A stretch of 64,000 nt of DNA from Anabaena azotica FACHB-119 (GTDB taxonomy: Bacteria; Cyanobacteriota; Cyanobacteriia; Cyanobacteriales; Nostocaceae), in NCBI RefSeq assembly GCF_014697625.1, contig NZ_JACJSG010000039.1:1-64000 (forward strand), given 5' to 3'. The first letter of the stretch is position 1. Every line of letters starts with the position of its first letter. The notes beneath the pieces are model-generated. The model saw only the letters and a program-made list of their open reading frames with translations, searched no databases and had not been told where the DNA came from. Below are positions 1 to 8,015 of the stretch, one piece after another. The position numbers and the translations under genes are program-made.

Positions 1-2
1 TA

Positions 3-338
3 GATGAACGAGTAGTTGAGGTGGATGAATCTATCTCTGAACTAGATGAACGAGTAGTTGAGGTGGATGAATCTATCTCTGAACTAGATGAACGAGTAGT
101 TGAGGTGGATGAATCTATCTCTGAACTAGATGAACGAGTAGTTGAGGTGGATGAACGAGTAGTTGAGGTGGATGAATCTATCTCTGAACTAGATGAACGA
201 GTAGTTGAGGTGGATGAACGAGTAGTTGAGGTGGATGAATCTATCTCTGAACTAGATGAACGAGTAGTTGAGGTGGATGAATCTATCTCTGAACTAGATG
301 AACGAGTAGTTGAGGTAGATGAACGAGTATTTGTAGGG
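3..338 (+). repeat. 21-bp tandem repeat array (two unit types)
   Basis: Sixteen in-frame 21-bp units of two types (gatgaacgagtagttgaggt... and gatgaatctatctctgaact...) are nearly identical in DNA as well as protein. Such low divergence points to recent expansion or homogenisation by slippage or recombination. The array continues off the left edge. Confidence 0.9.
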
Positions 339-383
339 CGCTGCACTGCCCACCATATCCTAATAGGGTTGAAAAAAGAATAA
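3..383 (+). CDS. Heptad-repeat coiled-coil protein, 3' end only (5' end outside window)
   Basis: The reading frame is open at the left edge and runs to a TAA at 381-383. What is visible is 16 consecutive 7-residue units of two kinds, DERVVEV and DESISEL, in the order A B A B A B A A B A A B A B A A'. Hydrophobic residues fall at regular heptad positions and the flanks are acidic, so a long charged coiled coil is likely. The last unit degenerates to DERVFVG, and the remaining residues (RCTAHHILIGLKKE) are encoded by the end of a dispersed inverted-repeat element starting at 333. The natural C-terminus has therefore probably been replaced. A GTG at 21 could be read as a start, but the repeat continues upstream of it, so I treat the gene as partial. 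Function unknown. Confidence 0.55.
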   Translation, partial: DERVVEVDESISELDERVVEVDESISELDERVVEVDESISELDERVVEVDERVVEVDESISELDERVVEVDERVVEVDESISELDERVVEVDESISELDERVVEVDERVFVGRCTAHHILIGLKKE

Positions 384-522
384 TTAACCGCCGATAACCG
401 CCGCTCAACGTCGATAAATTCAGATTTTTAATTAATTGCTTGGAATTATTTCAGTCCAATCTAACCTTAACTGAACTGTATTGTACCGAATCATTGGCTT
501 GGTGGGCAGTGCAGCGCCCTAC
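333..522. mobile_element. 190-bp non-coding element with perfect 22-bp terminal inverted repeats
   Basis: Positions 333-354 and 501-522 are perfect inverted copies of a 22-mer beginning GTAGGGCGCTGCACTGCC. The interior is non-coding and contains a 'cgccgataaccgccg' motif seen in other intergenic regions. The left end supplies the last codons of the upstream repeat protein. Single-ended relatives occur at about 1540, 32063-32116, 41549 and 43399. No clear target duplication is visible. Confidence 0.75.
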
Positions 523-628
523 TAATACCAATTCTCTATAAAGTTGCATCAAATAAATTATGTAGAGACGTTGCATGCAACGTCTCTACAGTTAAGAATA
601 AAGTGCATCTTCATCAAAAAACGGTATA
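523..628. mobile_element. MITE, family 1 (ATACC...GGTAT), copy 1
   Basis: About 106 bp with imperfect terminal repeats (ATACCAATTCTCTATAAAG at left; the complement of ATCTTCATCAAAAAACGGTAT at right). A central perfect palindrome, gagacgttgcatgcaacgtctc, lies at about 564-585. Further copies are at 6392-6494, 58691-58787 and, inverted, 63218-63318. It directly abuts the 190-bp element on its left. Confidence 0.8.
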
Positions 629-659
629 AGTCTTTCAATTAAGAATCACGAATTACAGA

Positions 660-1241
660 TTAATGCTGATGGACTCGTTCAAGTAACCAAATTGAAGCGA
701 TCGCACCAATAAAATGAGCAGTAATACCATTAATATTAGCTACCATCACAAACACATCCAACGCCCGAATAATCTTGTTGGGATCAGTAATTGCAACGCC
801 TGGCGGTTGGGAGATAGATTTGGCTATCAGTACACTTAAGGTTGCACCCGCACCCAGCAGGGTTAATAATATCCCCACTAAACCGACTATTATCCCTATC
901 CTAATAGCTTGGGTTGTGTCCGCTTTACTAGGATGTAAAGACGGATTAGGATTTGCTAAATGCTTACCGATGCGAGTGTAACGAAAATCCCAATACACGC
1001 TAAACAATAAAGCAATAGCACCACAGACAGCCCAAAATACACCAACTCCCAGACCTGGATTTGGTTGATCGGCAAAAGCGCGACCAGTGAAAGCAAATAG
1101 TAAAGTTAAACTAGTTACTACAGTCAGTCCTAGTTGTATCCAAAAGGTAATCCAGCCTGTAAGACGAATTGTATTTGCAATTCCGTATAGTTTCGGTGAT
1201 TGCATATGCTCTACAGTAGGTGTGCGTGTTTCCGCTTCCAT
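660..1241 (-). CDS. DUF3611 family membrane protein
   Basis: A protein of 193 residues with about four hydrophobic segments: a first one in the stretch WITFWIQLGLTVVTSLTLL, then GVFWAVCGAIALLFSVY, a Gly-rich IGIIVGLVGILLTLLGAG, and a C-terminal segment near GAIASIWLLERV. The pattern and the early LYGIANTIRLTGW motif match the DUF3611 family of cyanobacteria and plastids, whose function is unknown to me. I chose the ATG at 1241 over an in-frame GTG at 1256 because the bases between them (AAGGAAAGG) form a good ribosome binding site for the ATG. It is a single gene; the next gene upstream on this strand is absent. Confidence 0.7.
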   Translation of the reverse strand: MEAETRTPTVEHMQSPKLYGIANTIRLTGWITFWIQLGLTVVTSLTLLFAFTGRAFADQPNPGLGVGVFWAVCGAIALLFSVYWDFRYTRIGKHLANPNPSLHPSKADTTQAIRIGIIVGLVGILLTLLGAGATLSVLIAKSISQPPGVAITDPNKIIRALDVFVMVANINGITAHFIGAIASIWLLERVHQH

Positions 1242-1370
1242 ATTCCTTTCCTTCACTTATCCCCCAATCATTAAGATATTCCTCCCCTAATATATAAACC
1301 CCCATCCCCAGACAGAACACCCTACAATTCTGGGGACATAAAATCGCAATACGGCAAATTGGTATCACTC

Positions 1371-1526
1371 ATGGCTAGACAGCGCCAGAACATTCAACAA
1401 ATACAAGAAATTGCTCAAAATACTTTTGGTTACGAATCCTTAAAACCAGAACAACAAGAAGTTATTGAAGCAATTTTAGCTGGACATGATACTTTAGCAA
1501 TCATGCCCACGGGTTCAACAAATTGA
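1371..1526 (+). pseudogene. RecQ-type helicase, N-terminal stub
   Basis: A 51-codon reading frame starting at an ATG encodes the classical RecQ N-terminus: a FGYESLKPEQQEVIEAILAG segment, then DTLAIMPTGS. It stops just where motif I (usually TGSGKS) should be completed, reading TGSTN and then TGA. The following DNA is a dispersed element fragment (tggcgctgcactgcccacc near 1543). A full RecQ is several hundred residues, so this is a remnant truncated by an insertion or deletion at the Walker A codons, not a functional helicase. Family assignment rests on motif recognition only. Confidence 0.75.
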
Positions 1527-1830
1527 TTAATTAGACTAACGTATGGCGCTGCACTGCCCACCAAAACCAGCAAATGGTGCAAAAAAATTCAGTTAAAAGC
1601 TCTCTTTTTTGAAAGAGATTAATTAAACATCTCAAATCATCGGTGTAGCTTGTGGTGAGATTTGTATATATCGGCAGTTAATTATGCTTAATGGTGGGCA
1701 ATGCCACGCCATACAAATTTTATTAATTCTTCCCATGTAAAGATAAATTATCAATCTCAAGAATGATGAAAAATGAATATTTAAGTTGTCAAAATACCTT
1801 TAGAATAAACGATATTTAAGTAATAGAGAA
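1527..1830. other. Intergenic region with element fragment
   Basis: Contains one arm of the GGCGCTGCACTGCCCACC repeat near 1543-1562 and a looser opposite arm near 1692-1715 (atggtgggcaatgccacgcc), so a decayed version of the 333-522 element probably occupies this gap. No gene is seen. Confidence 0.45.
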
Positions 1831-2304
1831 ATGATTAAATCTTGGATGGTGATTGGAGGTGTGGCGTTTTTAGTAGCCTTGGCTGCTAACTTCATTACAC
1901 CAAGCGATCGCAAATGGTTCAAACGTCTACAAAGACCCAGATGGCTAACCTTTGAAGCCGCAATTCCCGTTATCTGGACTGTAATTTTTATTTGTGGTGC
2001 TTGGTCAGCATATATTGTGTGGGAAAAGAACCCAGGAACCAATACAACCTGGGTCATCATGGGTTTATATTTGCTATTAGAAATTGTCACTATTGCATAT
2101 ACACCTGTAATGTTCAGGCTGCGTAGTCTTCAGGTAGGTACAATTGTCGGCGGTGCAGGTTTAATTATCAGCATCATTTTAACCCTGGTCGTCCTCTCTA
2201 TTTCCAGTTGGGCAGCATTATTACTAGTTCCTTACCTGCTGTGGAGTCCAATTGGTACTTACACAACTTGGCAAATGGTTCATCTTAACCCGCAGGATGC
2301 TTAG
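1831..2304 (+). CDS. TspO/MBR (tryptophan-rich sensory protein) family, copy 1
   Basis: 157 residues with five hydrophobic helices, the TspO/peripheral benzodiazepine receptor fold. The diagnostic segment after helix 1 is present (FITPSDRKWFKRLQRPRWLT), followed by an aromatic and Pro-containing second helix (AAIPVIWTVIFICGAWSAY) and a C-terminal PYLLWSPIGTYTTW. TspO proteins are membrane proteins that bind tetrapyrroles and other hydrophobic ligands. In cyanobacteria they are linked to stress and tetrapyrrole regulation. The ligand here is not deducible. The 'A/W-x-P-x-W' signature is more diverged than in canonical TspO, so this may belong to a cyanobacterial subfamily. A paralogue follows 268 bp downstream. 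Confidence 0.7.
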   Translation: MIKSWMVIGGVAFLVALAANFITPSDRKWFKRLQRPRWLTFEAAIPVIWTVIFICGAWSAYIVWEKNPGTNTTWVIMGLYLLLEIVTIAYTPVMFRLRSLQVGTIVGGAGLIISIILTLVVLSISSWAALLLVPYLLWSPIGTYTTWQMVHLNPQDA

Positions 2305-2572
2305 GGAATAGGGAATAGGGGACAGGTTACAGGTAACAGGTAACAGACTTAAAAGCCTTTTGCTGCCTAAGTTTTCTCATTTCCTGATGTCCTAACTGTC
2401 TTGGCTATTGCTATAAATTAGAACTTAAACTAATCAGAAAAATATTTCCTGTAACCTGTCCCCTGTGTCCTGTCCCCTAATAAAACTTACTACCAACGAC
2501 TGATTAATCCCATATTCACGCTTGTCAAACTGACAGTATAGGACATGACAAAAGATCAGGGACAGAAAAAAT

Positions 2573-3046
2573 ATGATACCCTCTTGGATGGTGATCGGAG
2601 CTGTTACTTTCTTAGTCGCAATTGGTAGTTTCTTTATTACGCCCCGTGATATTAAATGGTTTGCTCAACTAAGCCGTCCCCGATGGCTATTTTTTGAGCC
2701 ACTTATACCCTTTATTTGGACTACAATCTTTATTTGCGGTGCAGCTTCCGCCTACATTATTTGGGAACGTAACCCAGGCGGTATCGTTACTTGGCTGTTG
2801 ATGGGTTTATATCTTCTAGTAGAAGTAATTACCGTTACCTACATACCTTTAATGCTGAGATTCCGCAGTCTCAAAACGGGAGAAATTATTGGCTTAAGCG
2901 GCTTCCTAGCAGGTATTGTATTAGCGATCGCAGTACTACCCATCTCCGTAATTGCCGCCCTATTAATCGTTCCCTATTTACTTTGGAGTCCCATCGGTAC
3001 ATACACTACCGATGAATTAAAACAACTCAATCCCGAAGACGCTTAA
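2573..3046 (+). CDS. TspO/MBR family, copy 2 (tandem paralogue)
   Basis: 157 residues, the same length as the gene at 1831 and collinear along its whole length (compare IPSWMVIGAVTFLVAIG with IKSWMVIGGVAFLVALA, and PYLLWSPIGTYTT in both). Five predicted membrane helices. The DNA between the two genes is non-coding and includes 'aacaggtaacaggtaac' short repeats, so the two may be transcribed separately. The pair is an old tandem duplication, since protein divergence is substantial. A ligand-binding role is inferred from the family only. Confidence 0.7.
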   Translation: MIPSWMVIGAVTFLVAIGSFFITPRDIKWFAQLSRPRWLFFEPLIPFIWTTIFICGAASAYIIWERNPGGIVTWLLMGLYLLVEVITVTYIPLMLRFRSLKTGEIIGLSGFLAGIVLAIAVLPISVIAALLIVPYLLWSPIGTYTTDELKQLNPEDA

Positions 3047-3095
3047 ACAATTCAAAATTCAAAATTCAAAATTCAAAATGGACTATTAGCCTCAG

Positions 3096-3785
3096 CTATA
3101 TCACCCGTCCATACATAGCTGTGGGTTGGTTACTCAGCCAAGCCCACATTTGATCACCGTAACAAAAATGCCACCATTCCTTGGGGTTGCGTTGAAAGCC
3201 AGCTTTTAACATCACATCACACAACAGTTGACGATGAGTGTGATATTGTTGTGCGGCTGGTTGTTCATTATGGGCATAATAATCGGGATGCGATCGCTCT
3301 GACAACTCATCAATCGGCGAACCCATATCGACAACTCGTCCCCTATCATCAACCAACGTCACATCCACGGCTGCACCTGTACTGTGAGGAGGCGGCGTTT
3401 TTTTATCCAAACTGGGTACAGCCCAAATCTCGTAAACAGCTTGCCAAATTTCTTGGCGTTGCTGCGGGGTTAACTCAGCCTCAACCCACCCGCGTTCCTG
3501 TATCGCCGTAGCAAAGCTGTAGTCTACCATAAACTGCTGTACAGCTACAGGACGATAGCCATCAAAAATTTGCATCCGCCAGTGAGGACGCAGCGACTCT
3601 AAATAACTTTGGGCTTGAATTAAGTTATTAACTACACTTTGACGTAGATAATAAGGTGAATAGTCTCCGTAAATCGCCCCCAGTTTTGCATAAGGATGGG
3701 GAGATTCCACCGCAAACAGTTCTAGAGGAATCTCTACTAGGGGTTCACCACATTCCAAAATAAGTATCTGGTGATATGGCCTCAT
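3096..3785 (-). CDS. D-alanyl-D-alanine dipeptidase (VanX type, peptidase M15D)
   Basis: 229 residues. Zinc and catalytic residues of the VanX family are all in place: HSTGAAVD gives His134 and Asp141, and EWWH gives Glu203 and His206. The DGYRP motif supplies Arg78. The 7- and 3-residue spacings equal those in VanX. The enzyme hydrolyses D-Ala-D-Ala and is usually either part of vancomycin resistance or a peptidoglycan-recycling and scavenging enzyme. No vanH or vanA neighbours are present, so a cell-wall turnover role is more likely. No signal peptide is seen, so it is cytoplasmic. It is convergent with the second tspO-like gene. Confidence 0.85.
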   Translation of the reverse strand: MRPYHQILILECGEPLVEIPLELFAVESPHPYAKLGAIYGDYSPYYLRQSVVNNLIQAQSYLESLRPHWRMQIFDGYRPVAVQQFMVDYSFATAIQERGWVEAELTPQQRQEIWQAVYEIWAVPSLDKKTPPPHSTGAAVDVTLVDDRGRVVDMGSPIDELSERSHPDYYAHNEQPAAQQYHTHRQLLCDVMLKAGFQRNPKEWWHFCYGDQMWAWLSNQPTAMYGRVI

Positions 3786-3814
3786 GTATTAAATCTCAGT
3801 ACCTGTAGTACCTG

Positions 3815-3971
3815 TAGTGGCTTGGCTAGACTAAAATAGTAGTGGACTGTCTAGACTAAATTTGTGCATTAGCAAACTCTTGTGGGATGGGCATCTTGCC
3901 CGTCCAGTGCAGGCAAGATGCCTACACCACAAGAAAATTTTTTGCAACCTTTTAGCCTAGACAAGCCAGTA
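3815..3971. mobile_element. Non-coding element with TAGTGGCTTGGCTAGACTAAAA ends
   Basis: Imperfect inverted ends (left 3815-3836, right 3950-3971) bracket an inner inverted repeat: gtgggatgggcatcttgccc, then gcaggcaagatgcctacacca. A second partial copy of the left end is at 3839. Relatives lie at 33603-33722 and 33724-33857. Confidence 0.65.
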
Positions 3972-4035
3972 GGGTGCGTCAGCATAAATATTTTCTGGGT
4001 ATAGCTACTGACACACCCCAGATTTTGCATATTTT

Positions 4036-5253
4036 TTAAGGATATGAGTAATTATTAGGGTTATTAGGGTATCCATTGACAGGTTGCCCTTGATAAGAAT
4101 TGTTATTTGAGAAGATAGGTTGAGGCGTTTGAGTTGGTTGCGCCAAGATAGAATTTCTATAACCACCATTAAACCCTGCATTGGTTCTTGGGCTACGGAC
4201 TGTGTAGGGGCCAATAATTGGCGATGTTCCAGTAATAGTAGATGTTGATTGAGTTTGATTGGGTAAATTTTGCGGGTAATTTAAATTATTAGAAGGATTG
4301 GGTATAGCTGGCTGACTGTAACCCACACCTGAATTAAATCCTGTATTGGGCGCAATAGGCTGATTGTTATTTATGCCATTGTAATAATTTGGCTGAGTGT
4401 AACCCGTAGAGGAATTAACTCTAGTATTTATGGGTACAGGCTGAACGTTATTTAAGTTATTGGTATAACTTGGTTGTGTGTAACCCAAACCAGTATTTAA
4501 CCCTGTGCTAGGTGAAAACCCCTGACTGGTTTGGGTGCTAGTTGGTAAAGGCTGCGTCACTCCACCATAAGTAGGCACTGTAGAGTTGATAATAGATGAA
4601 GAGTTATTATTTACACTAGGTGTTTGATTCGTCGATGGGGTAAGCCCTGTGGGTAACAGGTTATTAGAATTAACATTCTGGCTTGTATTTACTTGATTAA
4701 CTAATTCTGGTCTTAATAGAGAGGTATTAGGCGTTTCCCCTGTAGTTGGGGATGTCCCATTTACAGATTTGTATCCCATCAACTGATTATTATCAGTCGC
4801 CCCAAACCGCAGTAAATTTTCTGCTTCTGAGATAAAAATATTTTTATCTATAGTTGTAGGTGATTGATTACCTAAACCTAAGTCTGAGTTGGGTTTAGAA
4901 CTATCAACAGATGGTGATTTGGTATTTGTATTTGTTGAGGGTGTTTTATTTTTATCCTTGGAAGATTTAGTTGTAGCTGGTGTAATGATTGGTTGGGTAT
5001 CAGCAAACAAAGATGGTAAATTATCGATATCTGCTGCGATCGCTTTATCTTCCTGTGTCAGATCAGAGTCCTCCCCAGTAGTATTGGCTGTATTGGGATT
5101 GTTCGTTACTTCTGGATTACTCCAGTATTGCTGAACAACTAGCCCTACCACACATAAAAAAATTGCTGTCCCCCAAAAACTAGGTTTACCTAAATTTAAT
5201 AACCTAGCTCTCAGATAGCGCCAATATGGAGAAGGATAACGACGATTTGACAT
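4036..5253 (-). CDS. Membrane-anchored Asn/Thr/Ser/Pro-rich protein of unknown function
   Basis: 405 residues. A short basic N-terminus is followed by one hydrophobic segment (about residues 25-42, WGTAIFLCVVGLVVQQYW). A long low-complexity region follows, with recurring TQP, NTG, GYTQP and NNxQP motifs. Three loosely repeated blocks (GLGYTQPSY, STGYTQPNY, GVGYSQPAI) lie at about residues 255-320. The only conserved-looking element is around SEAENLLRFGATDNNQLMGY (residues 140-160). The topology suggests one membrane anchor and an extended periplasmic or cell-wall tail. I recognise no family. The next gene upstream on the strand (5548) has a similar anchored layout. Confidence 0.6.
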   Translation of the reverse strand: MSNRRYPSPYWRYLRARLLNLGKPSFWGTAIFLCVVGLVVQQYWSNPEVTNNPNTANTTGEDSDLTQEDKAIAADIDNLPSLFADTQPIITPATTKSSKDKNKTPSTNTNTKSPSVDSSKPNSDLGLGNQSPTTIDKNIFISEAENLLRFGATDNNQLMGYKSVNGTSPTTGETPNTSLLRPELVNQVNTSQNVNSNNLLPTGLTPSTNQTPSVNNNSSSIINSTVPTYGGVTQPLPTSTQTSQGFSPSTGLNTGLGYTQPSYTNNLNNVQPVPINTRVNSSTGYTQPNYYNGINNNQPIAPNTGFNSGVGYSQPAIPNPSNNLNYPQNLPNQTQSTSTITGTSPIIGPYTVRSPRTNAGFNGGYRNSILAQPTQTPQPIFSNNNSYQGQPVNGYPNNPNNYSYP

Positions 5254-5547
5254 AGTTGTTGCTAAATAATTGATGGGTGGTTAGTCTTAAAATAACAACT
5301 ATACGTAATATGGGCATTGCCCAGCGTATATATACTGTTTGTTATAGTTTTATGTTACTTATATCTGTAATTCTATAATTTATTTTTGCTGATTTATTTA
5401 AAGTATTGTGTTTAATAGATGTCGTAGCATTTAGATATGGTAATGGGTTTGCGCCCTGAGCGTCAGTTAACGGTAACTAGTATTACCAATTAACAGCAAA
5501 GTCCACCCATTACCAATTCCTGATTTATCACCAGCAACTCAAGATTA

Positions 5548-6087
5548 CTAGAATCTATCCGTTTCCTGAGTAGGTGCAACTGCGCCTGGTTGAGACATAA
5601 AGAAATTCTGTGCAGCTTCGTTTTGATAAATACACCTAATATCAGGTTTTTCACTGTCCAAGTTGCCAGTAAAACCAAAAGTATTGAGGCGGTTTTTACA
5701 TTCTCTCACTTGATCGGATGTCACAAGTTTACGTTGCTCCAACAACGCCCAGTTATTTTGCCGCAGAACACATCCAGGGCGCATACTAGGTTGAGCAACA
5801 TAGACATTAAATGGGTTGAGAGTCACAAACAGCCTAGCGTCCATCACCATTGCACTCGCCCCATACTGGACGCAAATCTCTGGGTTTGGTGCTTTTGTAT
5901 CGATAAATTCACGGGAAGCCACATTAGACGGCGATAATGTGGTTGTGGAGCTAAAAGCAATGCCAATACCAATTCCTAGTACAAAAACACCCCCTAAAAT
6001 CGCAATGGTGAACAAGTTAAACATTGAGGATAGGGAATTAGGAGGTTTAGATGGAGTAGCTGTTCTACCAGTAGATTTACGTCTCAT
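5548..6087 (-). CDS. DUF3172 family protein, single N-terminal membrane anchor
   Basis: 179 residues: a basic Ser/Thr-rich N-terminus, one membrane helix (about residues 25-45, FTIAILGGVFVLGIGIGIAF), and a compact domain containing NPEICVQYGASAMVMDARLF, FNVYVAQPSMRPGCVLRQNN and ECKNRLNTFGFTGNL. This matches the DUF3172 family, which is conserved in cyanobacteria and plastid-bearing lineages and has no known function. Three Cys residues (in EICV, GCVL and ECKN) could form disulfides if the domain is lumenal or periplasmic. Start: ATG at 6087. Confidence 0.75.
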   Translation of the reverse strand: MRRKSTGRTATPSKPPNSLSSMFNLFTIAILGGVFVLGIGIGIAFSSTTTLSPSNVASREFIDTKAPNPEICVQYGASAMVMDARLFVTLNPFNVYVAQPSMRPGCVLRQNNWALLEQRKLVTSDQVRECKNRLNTFGFTGNLDSEKPDIRCIYQNEAAQNFFMSQPGAVAPTQETDRF

Positions 6088-6391
6088 TAGTGCTTTATAA
6101 CCTTCACGCCTGAAAAGCCGAGAGAGCTTGCTTATATAGTAATAAGTTACCAGTTATAAATGTTAGAGAATCTTAATAACTGCTAGTAATTTACTAATTT
6201 AATTAGCTCTCCTTATTTCAGTATGCCGATTCTTGACCTAATTGCCCGCAACTTCACAGACAATGTTTAATAATGGTGTGTATACCACAAAAAAAGCCAA
6301 ATGTCCAGTCAACTTAATGTAAAATGGGCGGTTAGAAACCGCATCTACACAGACAAAACCTGCCTCCGCAGGTTCAAAAACATTAGGACTT

Positions 6392-6494
6392 ATACCAATT
6401 CTCCATGAAGTTGCGCCGAATAAACAATGTAGAGACGTTGCATGCAACGTCTCTACAGCGCAGAATAAAGTGCATCTTCATCAAGAAACGGTAT
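6392..6494. mobile_element. MITE, family 1, copy 2
   Basis: 103 bp with ends ATACCAATTCTCCATGAAG and, complemented, ATCTTCATCAAGAAACGGTAT. It has the same central gagacgttgcatgcaacgtc palindrome as the copy at 523. The ends are better preserved than in copy 1. Confidence 0.85.
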
Positions 6495-6611
6495 TACGCA
6501 AGTGTCATAATCAAACTAACTGTAGGCTGCTTCAGCCCCAATAATTTCGTACACATTCAAGGATTTTCTGCATCTGACGCACCCTACTACTGTGCCAGTT
6601 GCGTAAGTCCT
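6494..6611. mobile_element. Non-coding element with TTGCGTAAGTCCT end
   Basis: Starts directly at the right end of the MITE (tattacgcaagtg) and ends with ccagttgcgtaagtcct. The interior includes catctgacgcaccctac, shared with elements at 33151-33240 and 54527-54640. Confidence 0.6.
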
Positions 6612-7132
6612 GAACATAAATTTTTCTTGAGTCCGCGTAGGCGGACTTTGCCTGTGTAGCCGCGAATTATATTCGCCCACGCTTAAGTTGACACTGTCTG
6701 CCCCCTGCCTCCTGCCGCTCGTAGACCATTGCGGTTTAAGATAGCTTTAATATTCCGATAAAATCGGCGTTTATGCTTATATAAATGAAAGGTAGAGTGA
6801 TTTTTGCATAATTTGTACTTGAATCAGTACGATTAGGAGCAAGTGACACAGTTTGGGATAATAACAACCTGAAGATTGCAGTTGATTCACGAAAACAGAA
6901 TTTAGAAAGGTGGAGAGTGTAGTACATTCTGCTAATTTCTGACTTCTATCCTCCTACTGACTGTCTACCTTGTAGTTGATGCAGCAAGTGTTGTGGGACA
7001 AGTATGGTTATAGGACATTAAATTCTATTTCCTCTCCTTTGTTTGATGCACCCCTGCATTGCCCAATCAACAGCCTTTTGGTTGTCATTGTCCTGATATA
7101 GAACCTCAACTGTCAAATTTATGGAAGTGAAA

Positions 7133-7570
7133 ATGCAAGAACCAGAATTTACTCAAACCCAGCCCAAAGAGGCAACAGTGCCAGACATCAACACTCAAGC
7201 AGGAACTATTACCAAACTCCAGCCTCCTGTGCAGTCCCAAGAACAATGGCGCAAATACGGAGAACAAGTTTCTGACTTCTTAGCCACTCTCCCCGACTAC
7301 GTAGGCAACTTTTTTAACGACTACAAACAACCCTTAGTCAGCGTGGGTTTAATTGTGGGAGCAATTGTCGCAGTTAAAGTACTGTTGGCAGTTTTAGATT
7401 CTTTGAATGATATCCCTTTAGTAGCACCAACTTTTGAATTGATTGGTATCGGTTACTCGGCTTGGTTTGTTTACCGCTACCTATTGAAAGCTTCTACCAG
7501 ACAAGAACTAACCGAAGAAATCACCACCCTCAAATCTCAAGTCGTTGGTCAGGATGGTACAGAAGTATAA
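7133..7570 (+). CDS. CAAD-domain membrane protein
   Basis: 145 residues. An acidic, Gln-rich N-terminus is followed by a block (VSDFLATLPDYVGNFFNDYK), a first membrane segment (PLVSVGLIVGAIVAVKVLLA), LNDIPLVAPTFELIGIGYSAW, a second membrane segment and a short charged tail. This is the CAAD domain, first described as an appendage on cyanobacterial aminoacyl-tRNA synthetases and related to the CURT1 thylakoid-curvature proteins. A stand-alone copy like this is expected in the thylakoid membrane. I prefer the second ATG (7133), with GGAAG five bases upstream, over the ATG at 7121, which has no ribosome binding site. A strong terminator follows at 7700. Confidence 0.8.
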   Translation: MQEPEFTQTQPKEATVPDINTQAGTITKLQPPVQSQEQWRKYGEQVSDFLATLPDYVGNFFNDYKQPLVSVGLIVGAIVAVKVLLAVLDSLNDIPLVAPTFELIGIGYSAWFVYRYLLKASTRQELTEEITTLKSQVVGQDGTEV

Positions 7571-7699
7571 TATAGTGCTGAGTTATGAGTAATCAAGAGA
7601 AGTAGTTGCTTTATTGGTCTGAACAGTCAGCACTGTCCTAACTTATGTAACTACGGCTATGTCTGATTAACCAGCGACTAATATTTTTTTCATCAGAAA

Positions 7700-7734
7700 A
7701 ATGACCAAGCATGGTTTTGCTTGGTCATTTTTTT
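7700..7734 (+). terminator. Rho-independent terminator after the CAAD gene
   Basis: 11-bp stem (AATGACCAAGC paired with GCTTGGTCATT) with an 8-base loop, followed by a run of T. It is 130 bp past the stop codon and reads in the gene's direction. Confidence 0.85.
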
Positions 7735-7757
7735 ACCACGCCGTGCTTGTTCAGTTT

Positions 7758-7898
7758 AGGACTTACGCACTAAGATTGTCTGTTTAGACTGGGTGTAAGA
7801 GTATAGGTTTAAAGCTTTTACACCCCTACACCCCTATACCCCTATACCCCTGTACCCTTACTAAAACCCTTGATTTTTCGTTCTCATGCGTAAGTCCT
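7758..7898. mobile_element. Non-coding element, AGGACTTACGCA family, copy 1
   Basis: 141 bp with perfect 12-bp inverted ends (AGGACTTACGCA and TGCGTAAGTCCT). The interior is dominated by 'tacacccctataccc' pyrimidine repeats and ends in ttgatttttcgttctca. Copies are at 23573-23707 and 59804-59945, and a relative at 15972-16161. Confidence 0.8.
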
Positions 7899-8015
7899 AA
7901 TAAAATCCTTCTACCAAGCAACTTTTAAAGCTGTCACCCTTTGGGTTCGCAGTCGCCTACGGAGGGAAACCCTCCTACAGCGCTGTCTCACCTGTCACCT
8001 GTCACCTGTCACCTG

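Larger units (their letters stand above)
6088..7132. other. 1-kb intergenic region filled with small elements
   Basis: No convincing gene. Holds a MITE (6392-6494), an abutting element (6494-6611), stem-loop forming pieces (tgggcggttagaaaccgc near 6325; acctgcctccgcaggt near 6358; agtccgcgtaggcggact near 6632), and the upstream region of the CAAD gene. The short frames here overlap these repeats and look spurious. Confidence 0.6.
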
